A DNA stretch of 13,630 nt from Phycisphaerae bacterium (GTDB lineage Bacteria; Planctomycetota; Phycisphaerae; UBA1845): the NCBI GenBank assembly GCA_029260155.1, contig JAJDDU010000410.1, positions 1 through 13,630 on the forward strand, read 5' to 3'. The stretch's first letter is position 1. Each line of letters starts with the position of its first letter. The notes under the pieces were generated by a model. The model had not been told where the DNA came from. It saw nothing but the letters and a program-made list of their open reading frames with translations, and made no database searches. A program made the translations under genes and the position numbers. Below are positions 6,614 to 13,630 of the stretch, one piece after another.

Positions 6614-7240
6614 CTACCAAGTACACTCGACCTCGAACCGTACGGCCGTCGAGCCTAGCACCGGTTCCTCCGACGCGTTCGTCAGGCTGACGTCATTGAA
6701 ACGCTCGCTGCGTTTCAGCCGGGACATGTATTCATAGAGGTTTTTGTGGTGCAGGGCGTATCCTTGCAGAACCAACGCTCGTGGCGCCTCCATGGTGACG
6801 ACTTGGGGAGCACTGTCGGTGCCAGCCACACCGGGCGAGGCGATGGGCGTCAGGTCGCGATATCCGACAGTGGACGTCGAAGGGTCCGTGGCCAAGGAGA
6901 CCAGCCATAGTTCCTGAGGCAGCGTATCGGCGATCAGGGCGAGAAGCCGTGACCAAGGTCGCTTGCTGCGCAGCGCATTGGCGCGACCCATTTGAGCTTC
7001 GAGGTTGCGTATCTCGATGCCGGATTCGTTGAGCCTGGATCGTGTTGACTCAATCATCGTGGCCAGCATCGTCTTCTCTCGCTTGAGGGACTGCACTTTT
7101 TGATGGCGCGAGATCTCGATGCTCAACGGAATGGCAGCGACTAGGCTACCAATCGCACAGACGTAGATCCACCGTTGAATCCGTCGTTTGCGGCAGCGCG
7201 CTTCCAGCACGGACGGGGCGATCAGGTTGATCCCAATCAT
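6614..7240 (-). CDS. pilN: PilN-like inner-membrane assembly protein
   Basis: A 208-residue bitopic protein. The N-terminus is MIGINLIAP; the I-N-L-I/L-P motif of PilN inserts into the groove of PilM. A basic stretch (CRKRRIQRW) and a transmembrane helix near 24-42 follow. A coiled coil at about 45-95 leads to a periplasmic ferredoxin-like domain with LLALIADTLPQELWLVSL, a typical PilN/GspL segment. A loop near 125-150 (STVGYRDL...SAPQVVTM) looks like an insertion. The start overlaps the pilM stop by ATGA (7237-7240), coupling translation of the two interacting partners. The gene ends in TAG, which shows that TAG works as a normal stop in this genome. Confidence 0.8.
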   Translation of the reverse strand: MIGINLIAPSVLEARCRKRRIQRWIYVCAIGSLVAAIPLSIEISRHQKVQSLKREKTMLATMIESTRSRLNESGIEIRNLEAQMGRANALRSKRPWSRLLALIADTLPQELWLVSLATDPSTSTVGYRDLTPIASPGVAGTDSAPQVVTMEAPRALVLQGYALHHKNLYEYMSRLKRSERFNDVSLTNASEEPVLGSTAVRFEVECTW

Positions 7241-8355
7241 GGCGACGACTCCGGGTCAACGGCCAGCCCGATGGCGCATCCATAAGCGTCCAACGCTTCC
7301 GGTAAGGAGGCGTCCGCAGCGAGCGGCGTTCCGGCACGGGCGACTGCCTCCCGCAGGCCGTACACCTCGATGCCGAGACGTGTGGCGAGATATCGATCGA
7401 GGCCTTTGAGTGCCGCTCCGCCGCCTACGAGCAACATGCCGCCTACCTGGCGATCCGGATAGCAGCGCATGACGTACTCGTATGATCGTTCGACTTCCCC
7501 CGCGATCTCATCGATGTCGGGCCTCAGAACGTCCTCGATCATGTCCGCAACTTCTGAGAGCGACGTACCGGACTCATCCTGCGCCGTGCAGGCGATGCCA
7601 TGGTCGCGTTTGTGGACTTCGGCCGTCTCGACGGAGAGCCCCAGTGATTCGGCGATGGTCTGCGTCCATCTCTCGCCGCCGTTGCCCAGTTGACGAACAA
7701 GGACCGGGGTTTCCCCAACGGCGAGAATCAACCTCACTGTGCGATGACCCACATCGAGCACGCTCCAGACCTGCTGAGGCGCATCGGACGTGCTGCGGTG
7801 GACGACCGCGCCGAGTCGTGAAAGCGCGCACGCGCTGGCATCGACGCGATCGCAGTCCAGCCCCATCGTGCGGGCCATCGCGCCAACCGCATCGACCACC
7901 GTCGCCGATGCCACCACGCCGATCGCCGTCGTCCTCGCCGCCGCCGAGGGCGGCAGTCGCCAATAGCCCGAGGCCGACCGGCCGGACGACACGCCGGCGA
8001 CGCGTTCCAGCTCCCACTGCACCGCGTCCGCGAACTTGGCAGGGTCTTTCAGATCGCCGTGTTCCGGTATTTCCAGTGTATGAAGTTCGACTTCGGGGAT
8101 ACTCAGCCCGGCGACGACGCGCCGTCCGCGGTATCCGGCTTGCCGGAGCGTCTGTGCGATTCTACGGCAAAGCCCTTCGGGTATTTCCGGACCTGCTTCT
8201 GATTCGCGTCGGTGCCAACTTGTGACACGCACGACGCGCCAGAAGTGCCCCTTGCATTCCAACTGAGCGGCCCGCAAGCTCTGTTGCCCGATATCCAACC
8301 CGATGGGCGAGATTGTCGTTCGGGTCGAACCCTGATTCCTCAAGGTCAAGACCAT
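7237..8355 (-). CDS. pilM: PilM-like actin-fold cytoplasmic ATPase-like protein
   Basis: A 372-residue soluble protein of the FtsA/PilM actin-like fold. The nucleotide-site signatures are in order: phosphate 1 at 19-24 (GLDIGQ, followed by SLRAAQL), phosphate 2 at 199-209 (VLDVGHRTVRL), and the adenosine motif at 308-319 (LLVGGGAALKGL). Segment EIPEHGDLKDPAKFADAV with WELE after it matches the usual PilM 'lp....e.l...i.wE.e' region. PilM sits under the inner membrane and binds the PilN N-terminus, connecting the membrane ring to the motor. The start at ATG 8355 is fixed by an AGGAG site 7 nt upstream, and the gene follows gspF after 16 nt. The length is close to the family norm (~350). A T2SS GspL cytoplasmic domain has the same fold, but there it is fused to the membrane part; here pilM and pilN are separate. 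Confidence 0.85.
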   Translation of the reverse strand: MVLTLRNQGSTRTTISPIGLDIGQQSLRAAQLECKGHFWRVVRVTSWHRRESEAGPEIPEGLCRRIAQTLRQAGYRGRRVVAGLSIPEVELHTLEIPEHGDLKDPAKFADAVQWELERVAGVSSGRSASGYWRLPPSAAARTTAIGVVASATVVDAVGAMARTMGLDCDRVDASACALSRLGAVVHRSTSDAPQQVWSVLDVGHRTVRLILAVGETPVLVRQLGNGGERWTQTIAESLGLSVETAEVHKRDHGIACTAQDESGTSLSEVADMIEDVLRPDIDEIAGEVERSYEYVMRCYPDRQVGGMLLVGGGAALKGLDRYLATRLGIEVYGLREAVARAGTPLAADASLPEALDAYGCAIGLAVDPESSP

Positions 8356-8362
8356 ATGCGGG

Positions 8363-8367
8363 CTCCT
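8363..8367 (-). promoter_or_regulatory. Ribosome binding site of pilM
   Basis: AGGAG on the - strand, 7 nt before ATG 8355, within the 16-nt gap after the gspF stop. It decides the pilM start. Confidence 0.65.
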
Positions 8368-8371
8368 ATCA

Positions 8372-9640
8372 TCAACTCAGCGCCGAGGTTACGTCAAACA
8401 TAGGCAGAAACAGCGAGATTGCGACCGATCCGACCACGAATCCCATGACAATCAAGATCATCGGCTCGAACAGTCTCGTCATGGCGTTGAGCAGTTCGGT
8501 GTTGTCTTCATCGAGCACGTCTGCCACATAGCTCATGGCGGTGCCGAGATTGCCGCTTTCCTCGCCGGTGTGGACCGCGTGACAGATGTACGGCGGCACC
8601 ATAGTGCTGGATTCGAGCGCCCGGCTGATCTCGCCGCCAGAGGTTACTTCGGACTCCATTGCGGCGTAGAGGTTTTGAAAACGCTCGTTGCGGGTTACGC
8701 CCTTTACCAGCTCAAGCGCGTCAAGGAATCCGACCCGCGCCTCGACCAACATCCCGAGGACGCGGAAAGTCTCTCCCAGCAGCAGCCCACGGATCAATCC
8801 GCGTACTACGGGAATGTACGTCATGGCATTTGAAAGCCAAGCCCGTCCGCGCGACGACATCAATCCGAAGACGGCTGCGCCGGCGAACAGCAAGGCGAGC
8901 ACGCCGATGATGATCGCTCTCGCCCGCGCGAACGTAGCGACCTCCAGAAGCATTTTCGTCGAGCCCGGCAGATCGACGCCCAGCGTCTTGAACATATCTC
9001 CGAACCTCGGCATAACGAAAAAGAGCAGCGTGTTGACGATTCCGATGGACAGTGCCGACAACAACGCGGGATAGACCAGTGCCCCGACGATCTTGTTGCG
9101 CATCGCCCGGTGTTTGCCCACGATGCCCGCCAGGCGTGTGAACATCTCTGCCAGTGTTCCGCTGGCTTCGCCGGCTGCGATGATCGCGCAGTAGGAAGTC
9201 CCAAACACGCTGGGAAATCCCCCAAGCGATTCAGCCAGCGGCTTGCCTTCTTCCAGATCGGCGCACAGTCGTCGCATCATCTGCTGCGGTTTGGGCTTGG
9301 TGAATTGGCGACTCACCGAGCTCAGTGCCGGCACCACAGCGCTGCCGGAGGTCAACAACATGGCCATTTGGCGAGTAAGCAACGAGAGTTCCTTGCCGGA
9401 GATGCGTACGTTGCTCGCATCTCCGACGGCCTGTTGCTGAATCAGCGAATTCCCGCGGGCGGCGCGTTTCGTCCTTTTGGCTATTGTCTTTCCCGATCCA
9501 CGCTGGTCTTGCTCTGCCACGCGGGTCACGATGAGGTCGCGCTGGCGCAGCGAAGTCATCGCTCCGCGCAAGTCGGTTGCCTCCAGGGTGTCGGATACGC
9601 TCTTTCCGGAACGGTCGACTGCTTCGTATTCGACAATCAT
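8372..9640 (-). CDS. gspF: Type II secretion / pilus inner-membrane platform protein GspF (PilC family)
   Basis: A 422-residue polytopic protein with the GspF/PilC layout. An N-terminal segment (MIVEYEAVDRSGKSV, LRQRDLIVTRV) leads to the first T2SSF domain at about 84-210 (ELSLLTRQMAMLLTSG, then AGEASGTL). The second is at about 285-412 (LGETFRVLGMLVEARV, then HTGEESGNL, ending FLPMFDVTSA). Membrane helices lie near 186-208, 241-260 and 393-413. The platform protein couples ATPase movement to pseudopilin extraction from the membrane. A basic, Ser/Gln-rich linker at 47-78 separates the N-terminal segment from the first domain. Its ATG overlaps the gspE stop by ATGA (9637-9640), so ATPase and platform are made in step. 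Confidence 0.93.
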   Translation of the reverse strand: MIVEYEAVDRSGKSVSDTLEATDLRGAMTSLRQRDLIVTRVAEQDQRGSGKTIAKRTKRAARGNSLIQQQAVGDASNVRISGKELSLLTRQMAMLLTSGSAVVPALSSVSRQFTKPKPQQMMRRLCADLEEGKPLAESLGGFPSVFGTSYCAIIAAGEASGTLAEMFTRLAGIVGKHRAMRNKIVGALVYPALLSALSIGIVNTLLFFVMPRFGDMFKTLGVDLPGSTKMLLEVATFARARAIIIGVLALLFAGAAVFGLMSSRGRAWLSNAMTYIPVVRGLIRGLLLGETFRVLGMLVEARVGFLDALELVKGVTRNERFQNLYAAMESEVTSGGEISRALESSTMVPPYICHAVHTGEESGNLGTAMSYVADVLDEDNTELLNAMTRLFEPMILIVMGFVVGSVAISLFLPMFDVTSALS

Positions 9641-11397
9641 CCGGCCACCTCACTCGTTTCTTCCGTGGCGGGTGCAAACGCGCGTGGGTCTTCGGTGACC
9701 TCTGACCGCGTTACGCGCAAGACCTCTTCGAGTGTCGAATCCCCACGCTCGACGATATCGAGAGCTTTCTCCCGCAGAGGCCGCCAACCCGTGCTGAGCA
9801 GGTGCTCGCGCAACTCGGTTTCGGGCGCACCGCGCTGAATCAGCCGCTTCACTTCCTTGTCAAGGATCATGACTTCATAGATGCCGATACGCCCGCGGAA
9901 CCCTGTCATGTGGCACTCGCGGCAACCCTCTCCCCGATGAAACAGCTCGTTTGCCCGGTCCTGCCAACCGACCGACTCCAGAAGCTCCGGCGAGGGGTAG
10001 TACGATGTCTTGCACGATGGGCAGATCTTTCGAGGCAACCGTTGGGCGACGAATCCGATCACGCTCGACGCGATCAGATACGGTTCGATTCCCATGTCGA
10101 AAAGACGAGATACTCCGCCTGGGCAGTCGTTGGTGTGCATCGTCGACATCACCAGGTGGCCTGTCAGCGCCGCCTGAATCGCGACGCGCGCCGTTTCCGC
10201 ATCGCGCATCTCGCCGATCATTACGACATCGGGATCCTGGCGCAAGATCGATCGCAGCGCCCGCGTGAACGTCAGTCCCACGGCGTCGTTGACCTGAATC
10301 TGCGAGATCATCGGAAGCTGGTACTCGACCGGGTCCTCCACCGTGACGATGTTTTTGGTGTGGTCGTTCATGAGTTCGAGCGCCGAATACAGCGTCGTCG
10401 TCTTGCCGCTGCCCGTCGGGCCGGTGACCAGGATCAAACCGTACGGGCAGGACAGCGCCCGAATGACCTCGGCGTAGTCATCGCCCAAGAGACCGAGATC
10501 CTCGAGCTCGAAGCTGAGGTCGTTCTTGTCCAGAATGCGAATGACGATCTTCTCGCCCAGCACGGTAGGCATGCTGGAAACGCGAAGATCAACCTCTCGC
10601 CCGTCGGCTACCAGATGGACACGCCCTTCTTGGGGGAGGCGCTTCTCGGAGATGTCCATCCGACCGATCACCTTTATGCGTGAGACAATCGCCGCATGGA
10701 GACCCTGCGGAGGTTTGAACAACTCGCGCAATTGTCCGTCCACACGGTAGCGAATGTGTGTGGCTTTTCGATCCGGCTCTATGTGAATGTCGCTCGCCCC
10801 GTCGCGCATGGCCGTCAGGACCATCAGGTTGACGAGGTTGACGACCGGGCTGCCCTCAACAAGCTGGTCGAGGTCCGTGACGCCGATCTCGTCGGCCGGA
10901 TCCACATTCTCGATGTGGACGTCCGTCTCCTCAATCGAGGCCATGAAGGAGTCGACCGTTACTTCCTTGGTGAGGTACTTCTGTTGGAATTCTTCAATGT
11001 TCGCGTCGAGTGCCAGAATGGGACGAACCTTGCAGCCGGTGAGGTTCTGTATGCGATCGATGGTCGGCAAGGATTGCGGATCGACCATGGCCGTCGTCAG
11101 CTCATTGTTGACGCGGAACAGGGGTAGTACCCTGAGGCGTTCGGCCTCGTCCTTCGGAACGCACTTGGCGACCTTCGGATCGATCAGCCCGTGGCGCAGA
11201 ACACACCCCTTGACCATCAGGCGTTTGGCCAGTGCGTTCACAAGCGCCGTCGACGTCATGGCACCGATGTCGATCAGCGTGGAACCCAGCATTCCACCGG
11301 TCGAGGTCTGTTTGGACAGCGCCTCATCGAGCTGTTCGCGCGTGATCACCTGGTCGGCGATCAACTGCTCTCCGAGACGTATGCTCTTGCCGATCAT
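9637..11397 (-). CDS. gspE: Assembly ATPase GspE/PilB with MshEN-type N-terminal domain
   Basis: A 586-residue hexameric secretion ATPase powering pseudopilus or pilus assembly in the cytoplasm. The N-terminus (7-59) has two 24-residue MshEN-like motifs split by 5 residues: RLGEQLIADQVI...LSKQ, then MLGSTLIDIGAM...LAKR. In MshE this layout binds cyclic-di-GMP. The N2 domain has ASDIHIEP. The C-terminal ATPase has Walker A GPTGSGKTT (326-334), Asp box VEDPVEY, Walker B DPDVVMIGEMRD (388-399) and His box HTND (421). The Zn tetracysteine site is C459/C462 and C492/C495. All key catalytic residues are present. The C-terminal ~25 residues are an acidic extension. The start at ATG 11397 gives the standard N-terminus; no strong Shine-Dalgarno sequence is seen. 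It lies 59 nt after the STAS gene, a gap filled by a palindromic repeat. GspE or PilB is a matter of naming; the mixed operon does not decide. Confidence 0.95.
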   Translation of the reverse strand: MIGKSIRLGEQLIADQVITREQLDEALSKQTSTGGMLGSTLIDIGAMTSTALVNALAKRLMVKGCVLRHGLIDPKVAKCVPKDEAERLRVLPLFRVNNELTTAMVDPQSLPTIDRIQNLTGCKVRPILALDANIEEFQQKYLTKEVTVDSFMASIEETDVHIENVDPADEIGVTDLDQLVEGSPVVNLVNLMVLTAMRDGASDIHIEPDRKATHIRYRVDGQLRELFKPPQGLHAAIVSRIKVIGRMDISEKRLPQEGRVHLVADGREVDLRVSSMPTVLGEKIVIRILDKNDLSFELEDLGLLGDDYAEVIRALSCPYGLILVTGPTGSGKTTTLYSALELMNDHTKNIVTVEDPVEYQLPMISQIQVNDAVGLTFTRALRSILRQDPDVVMIGEMRDAETARVAIQAALTGHLVMSTMHTNDCPGGVSRLFDMGIEPYLIASSVIGFVAQRLPRKICPSCKTSYYPSPELLESVGWQDRANELFHRGEGCRECHMTGFRGRIGIYEVMILDKEVKRLIQRGAPETELREHLLSTGWRPLREKALDIVERGDSTLEEVLRVTRSEVTEDPRAFAPATEETSEVAG

Positions 11398-11410
11398 CTC
11401 GTCTGCTTTC

Positions 11411-11457
11411 AGTTGTCAGTCTTCAGTTGTCAGTTAAGGCACTGACAACTGACAACT
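11411..11457. repeat. AGTTGTCAGT palindromic repeat between STAS gene and gspE
   Basis: AGTTGTCAGT occurs directly at 11411-11420 and 11425-11434, and inverted at 11441-11450, with a further partial inverted copy to 11457. Positions 11423-11434 and 11441-11452 form a perfect 12-bp stem with a TAAGGC loop. It is AT-richer than the flanking genes and fills the intergenic gap up to the STAS stop codon (11457-11459). It resembles a small dispersed palindromic element more than a terminator. In RNA it would place a hairpin between signalling and machine genes, where it could set relative expression. Confidence 0.75.
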
Positions 11458-11792
11458 TACAAATAACTCCGAACGGCTGCGTCAACGCTCTCGAAAAACT
11501 CAAATCGGCCGGAGAGCCCCGTTAGTTCCAAAATCTCCCGGCAGGTCGGCGTCACATCTGCAAGCTTCAATTGAACGCCCCGCTTGCCCAGGTCGTCTGC
11601 GACATTGACGAGGTCTTCCATCGCCGCGCTGTCCATATAGCCGACCTCCTTCATACCCACGACCACACGCGGATTCGGTCCGGCCAAGCACTCGCGGAGG
11701 ACGCGACTGAAGTTCTCCGAGACTTCGTCCGCCAGCGCATCCTGAGGGACGCATACCGCGACGGTGCCTACAGCACGCACTTCGACGTTCAT
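11457..11792 (-). CDS. Single-domain STAS protein (anti-sigma factor antagonist-like)
   Basis: A 111-residue protein made only of a STAS domain. Strands MNVEVRAVGTVAVCVP open the fold. The conserved core is RVVVGMKEVGYMDSAAMEDL, with D54-S55 at the position of the phosphorylated serine in SpoIIAA/RsbV. The rest is the usual alpha/beta end (GVQLKLADVTPTCREILELTGL...FEFFESVDAAV). Family members switch partners by phosphorylation, binding anti-sigma kinases when unphosphorylated; no such kinase is in the window, so the partner is unknown. 'DSAA' replaces the common 'DSSG', but Asp and Ser are kept. I chose ATG 11792, which overlaps the preceding stop by ATGA (11789-11792). The open frame extends to 12227, but that upstream part is a shadow of the neighbouring gene. 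Its position between c-di-GMP-type proteins and the ATPase suggests input into the machine. Confidence 0.88.
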   Translation of the reverse strand: MNVEVRAVGTVAVCVPQDALADEVSENFSRVLRECLAGPNPRVVVGMKEVGYMDSAAMEDLVNVADDLGKRGVQLKLADVTPTCREILELTGLSGRFEFFESVDAAVRSYL

Positions 11793-13147
11793 GCCGTAGC
11801 CCCATGCCCACTGGGCGCGCCGTCGGTCACCACACCAACCCCAGGAAGGTCCGTCTCCACTGGAACGGCGCGCGTTCTCGCGGAGTTGCAGAGCGCAACG
11901 GCCGACGCAACCAGTTGCACGACCGACCGTGTCTCGGTCCCACTCCCGGCGACGCCGCACCGCACTCCCACCGCGGCATCCGAGAGCGACGCGGCGATCG
12001 GCAGACTTGCCAACCGCGCGGTCAACTGCGTTACAATCAGTGATGCCAGATCCGAGTCGACGCACCGCATCATTAGCATCAGCCGTCCATCGTCGAAACG
12101 CCCCAGCAGATCGTCGGGGCGCACGTGCTCGCGAATTGTCCGGGCAACCTCGACCACCAGTTCGTCCGATTGTTCCCACCGCCCGCAGTCCTGCAACGCC
12201 CTCAACCCTTCGATAGCGACGACGCATATCGCCACTGGTTCACCGCGATCACGGGAGATCGCGACGGCGTGCTGAGCTTCTTCGAGGAATGCACCACGAG
12301 TCATTAGCTGTGATACTGCGTCCGTCGTTACCGCGGATCGGCCGCGATAGACTTCGCCCAGTGTCACCCAGAAGTGTGCGATCAGCAGTTCCCACGCGCG
12401 CAGCGCATCCGGTTCGTCCGACCGGACGTGCCGGGAGGTGCCCCACGTGCCCACCGACACCACTCCGATCATCCGCGGACCCTGCCGAATCCCGAAGCAC
12501 CATTGCGGCGGCGTCACCGTCCGATTCGCCAGCACACGAACCAACTCACCCCGTGCGGCATCGCCTGCGACGTAGGAGCGTCCGGTCGTCGCCACGTACC
12601 CGGCGACCCCCTTCCGCGCCGACACCAGATGGTCCATATCCTCATCGTTGATCGCGTGCAATGGGACCATCCTGTCGCCTTCGCTCAGGATGCGATAGGT
12701 CCTGACATGCATGGCATCGCAATGCTCGTAGAGCTGCGCGCGAAGGAACTCGTCGAACGCTGCCCAAACGTCCGCCCCTGATCGATTGGCTTCCAGCCAG
12801 CAGTCAAACGCCGCCATCGCATCGCCTAGTTTCGCGAGCGATGCAACTTCGGAATCAGCTTGCTCCACGACGCCATCTTCCGAACGCGCCGCTTCACCAT
12901 TCCTGCTTGACCACTCGGCGATTCCCAGGATTGCGGCCGCACCTGCCAGCAATGCCGCGCCGCTCGCTGCGTCGGCCCAGATCGGCACACCGGTCGACAT
13001 CTGAACGAGAATGATGAAGTACAGCGCGCACGCACCGCCCAGCCAGGACGCCCTCGATCGATCCACGAGACGCGACCCGATCGCGGCGCTCAACACGATG
13101 GGAAACCAGGGTAAGATCACTGTTGTCATGTCGGCTACACTTCTCAT
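11789..13147 (-). CDS. Membrane sensor protein with GAF-like domain and degenerate GGDEF domain
   Basis: A 452-residue protein. About three membrane helices lie near 8-25, 34-50 and 58-77. A short linker leads to a GAF-like sensory domain at about 110-265 (DCWLEANRSGADVWAAFDEF, then KGVAGYVATTGRSYVAGDA, then WCFGIRQGPRMIGVVSVG). A GGDEF-type fold follows at about 272-425, recognisable from D-A-V-S-Q-L-M-T-R-G-A-F (normally DxLTGLxNRxxF) and EVARTIREHVRPDDLLGRF. Where active cyclases have RYGGDEF this protein has RFDDGRL (350-356), so the catalytic Gly-Gly-Asp-Glu-Phe is lost; the N-D...GH region is also absent. It is probably an inactive cyclase that senses, binds or scaffolds. The start ATG 13147 overlaps the HD-GYP stop by ATGA and the end overlaps the STAS gene the same way. 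I am sure of the fold order, less so of the GAF call. Confidence 0.75.
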   Translation of the reverse strand: MRSVADMTTVILPWFPIVLSAAIGSRLVDRSRASWLGGACALYFIILVQMSTGVPIWADAASGAALLAGAAAILGIAEWSSRNGEAARSEDGVVEQADSEVASLAKLGDAMAAFDCWLEANRSGADVWAAFDEFLRAQLYEHCDAMHVRTYRILSEGDRMVPLHAINDEDMDHLVSARKGVAGYVATTGRSYVAGDAARGELVRVLANRTVTPPQWCFGIRQGPRMIGVVSVGTWGTSRHVRSDEPDALRAWELLIAHFWVTLGEVYRGRSAVTTDAVSQLMTRGAFLEEAQHAVAISRDRGEPVAICVVAIEGLRALQDCGRWEQSDELVVEVARTIREHVRPDDLLGRFDDGRLMLMMRCVDSDLASLIVTQLTARLASLPIAASLSDAAVGVRCGVAGSGTETRSVVQLVASAVALCNSARTRAVPVETDLPGVGVVTDGAPSGHGATA

Positions 13148-13630
13148 CTGGAGGGCTCGAACGCGTCAGTCAGACGCAAACGGGCCTGGTCCTTTCCGAT
13201 CATGTCAAACGCAGCCGGGTCCTCTTCATGCAAGCGTTTCATGAGTGCCAAGAACTTGGCACACAATTCCGGGTGAACGACGGTTCCCGACTCGTCTTCA
13301 AGGATGGCCAGAGCTTTCTGCCAGCTAAACGCGCCGCGGTAGGAGCGTGTTGTGGTCAGCGCGTCGAAGATATCGGCAATCTGTATGATGCGGGCCTGCA
13401 GCGGGATGTCGTCCCCGCATAGGCCCTTCGGATATCCCTTGCCGTCATAGTGCTCGTGGTGATAGAGGACACCGTCGAGCATCTCGCGCATGTGTCGGTT
13501 CTCCCGAACGACCTCGTACCCGCGCACCGGGTGTTCCTTGATGTGCTCGAATTCCTCGGCGGTGAGCTTGCCCGGCTTTTTGAGCACGTCGTCGCGGATG
13601 CCGATCTTGCCGATATCGTGCAGCAGCGCT
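13144..13630 (-). CDS. HD-GYP domain phosphodiesterase, C-terminal part (5' end outside window)
   Basis: The frame is open to the right edge, so the gene begins outside the window; GTG 13585-13587 is internal. The visible part starts ALLHDIGKIGIRDDVLKKPG, which holds the metal-binding H-D and the D-I-G-K-I-G motif. It continues with EHPVRGYEVV, then the signature HHEHYDGKGYPKGLCGDDIP and ARIIQIADIFDALTTTRSYR. All landmark residues of active HD-GYP enzymes are kept, so it is probably a functional phosphodiesterase that breaks down cyclic-di-GMP; other cyclic dinucleotides are possible. The tail is short (DAFEPSR) and ends in TGA, overlapping the next ATG (13144-13147). It is the first visible gene of the run leading to the secretion genes. 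Its N-terminal sensory part cannot be seen. Confidence 0.92.
   Translation of the reverse strand, partial: ALLHDIGKIGIRDDVLKKPGKLTAEEFEHIKEHPVRGYEVVRENRHMREMLDGVLYHHEHYDGKGYPKGLCGDDIPLQARIIQIADIFDALTTTRSYRGAFSWQKALAILEDESGTVVHPELCAKFLALMKRLHEEDPAAFDMIGKDQARLRLTDAFEPSR

Noticed and set aside
7482..8225. 247-residue + strand frame across pilM
   Set aside because: It is extremely Arg/Pro/Ser-rich with no domain; it lies opposite a clear actin-fold gene.
11411..11457. CRISPR-like array
   Set aside because: The repeats are only 10 nt, partly inverted, with 4-6 nt between copies; there are no spacers and no cas genes.
11793..12227. N-terminal extension of the STAS frame
   Set aside because: The upstream part is Arg/Gly-rich and lies inside the GGDEF-like gene; ATG 11792 starts exactly at the first STAS strand and makes an ATGA overlap.

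Overview
The window reads as a piece of a GC-rich, Planctomycetes-like chromosome (Phycisphaerae or a relative is my inference). Three features suggest this. A protein fragment ends in a PEP-CTERM sorting tail. It is followed by a Pmp-like parallel beta-helix protein with the N-terminal 'YVDTDATGANDGSNW' block and dockerin-like F-hands common in planctomycete surface proteins. A five-S1-domain RNA-binding protein and a mixed T2SS/T4P operon lie beyond. I recognise no insertion sequence, tRNA, rRNA or CRISPR array, and the large genes form one coherent set, so this looks like resident chromosome rather than a recent island.

Left part, + strand (1-2851). The end of a PEP-CTERM protein (1-315) is followed 28 nt later, behind a strong ribosome binding site, by a gene for a large secreted beta-helix protein. 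That reading frame runs from 344 to 2851 but is cut by one in-frame TAG at 1367-1369. Both halves keep the same frame and the same repeat architecture. The second half ends with two Cys-containing dockerin-like F-hands and a beta-rich C-terminal domain.

Middle (2852-4906). A 228-nt convergent gap holds a perfect GC hairpin. The gene for a ribosomal-protein-S1-like protein follows on the - strand, with a good sigma70-type promoter candidate about 150 nt upstream. A 60-nt inverted-repeat structure lies between that promoter and the next operon's last gene.

Right part, - strand (4907-13630, read from high to low coordinates). One apparently co-transcribed run carries: the end of an HD-GYP cyclic-di-GMP phosphodiesterase; a membrane protein with GAF-like and degenerate GGDEF domains; a single-domain STAS protein; the assembly ATPase GspE/PilB; the platform protein GspF/PilC; PilM, PilN and PilO; a PilP/GspC-like inner-membrane protein; and a class III-signal pseudopilin. 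Four junctions are ATGA stop/start overlaps, including both junctions inside the signalling triplet. The ATPase has the two-motif MshEN-type N-terminus known to bind c-di-GMP. The layout therefore suggests a secretion or pilus-like machine built together with its own second-messenger input. No secretin, prepilin peptidase or retraction ATPase is present in the window.
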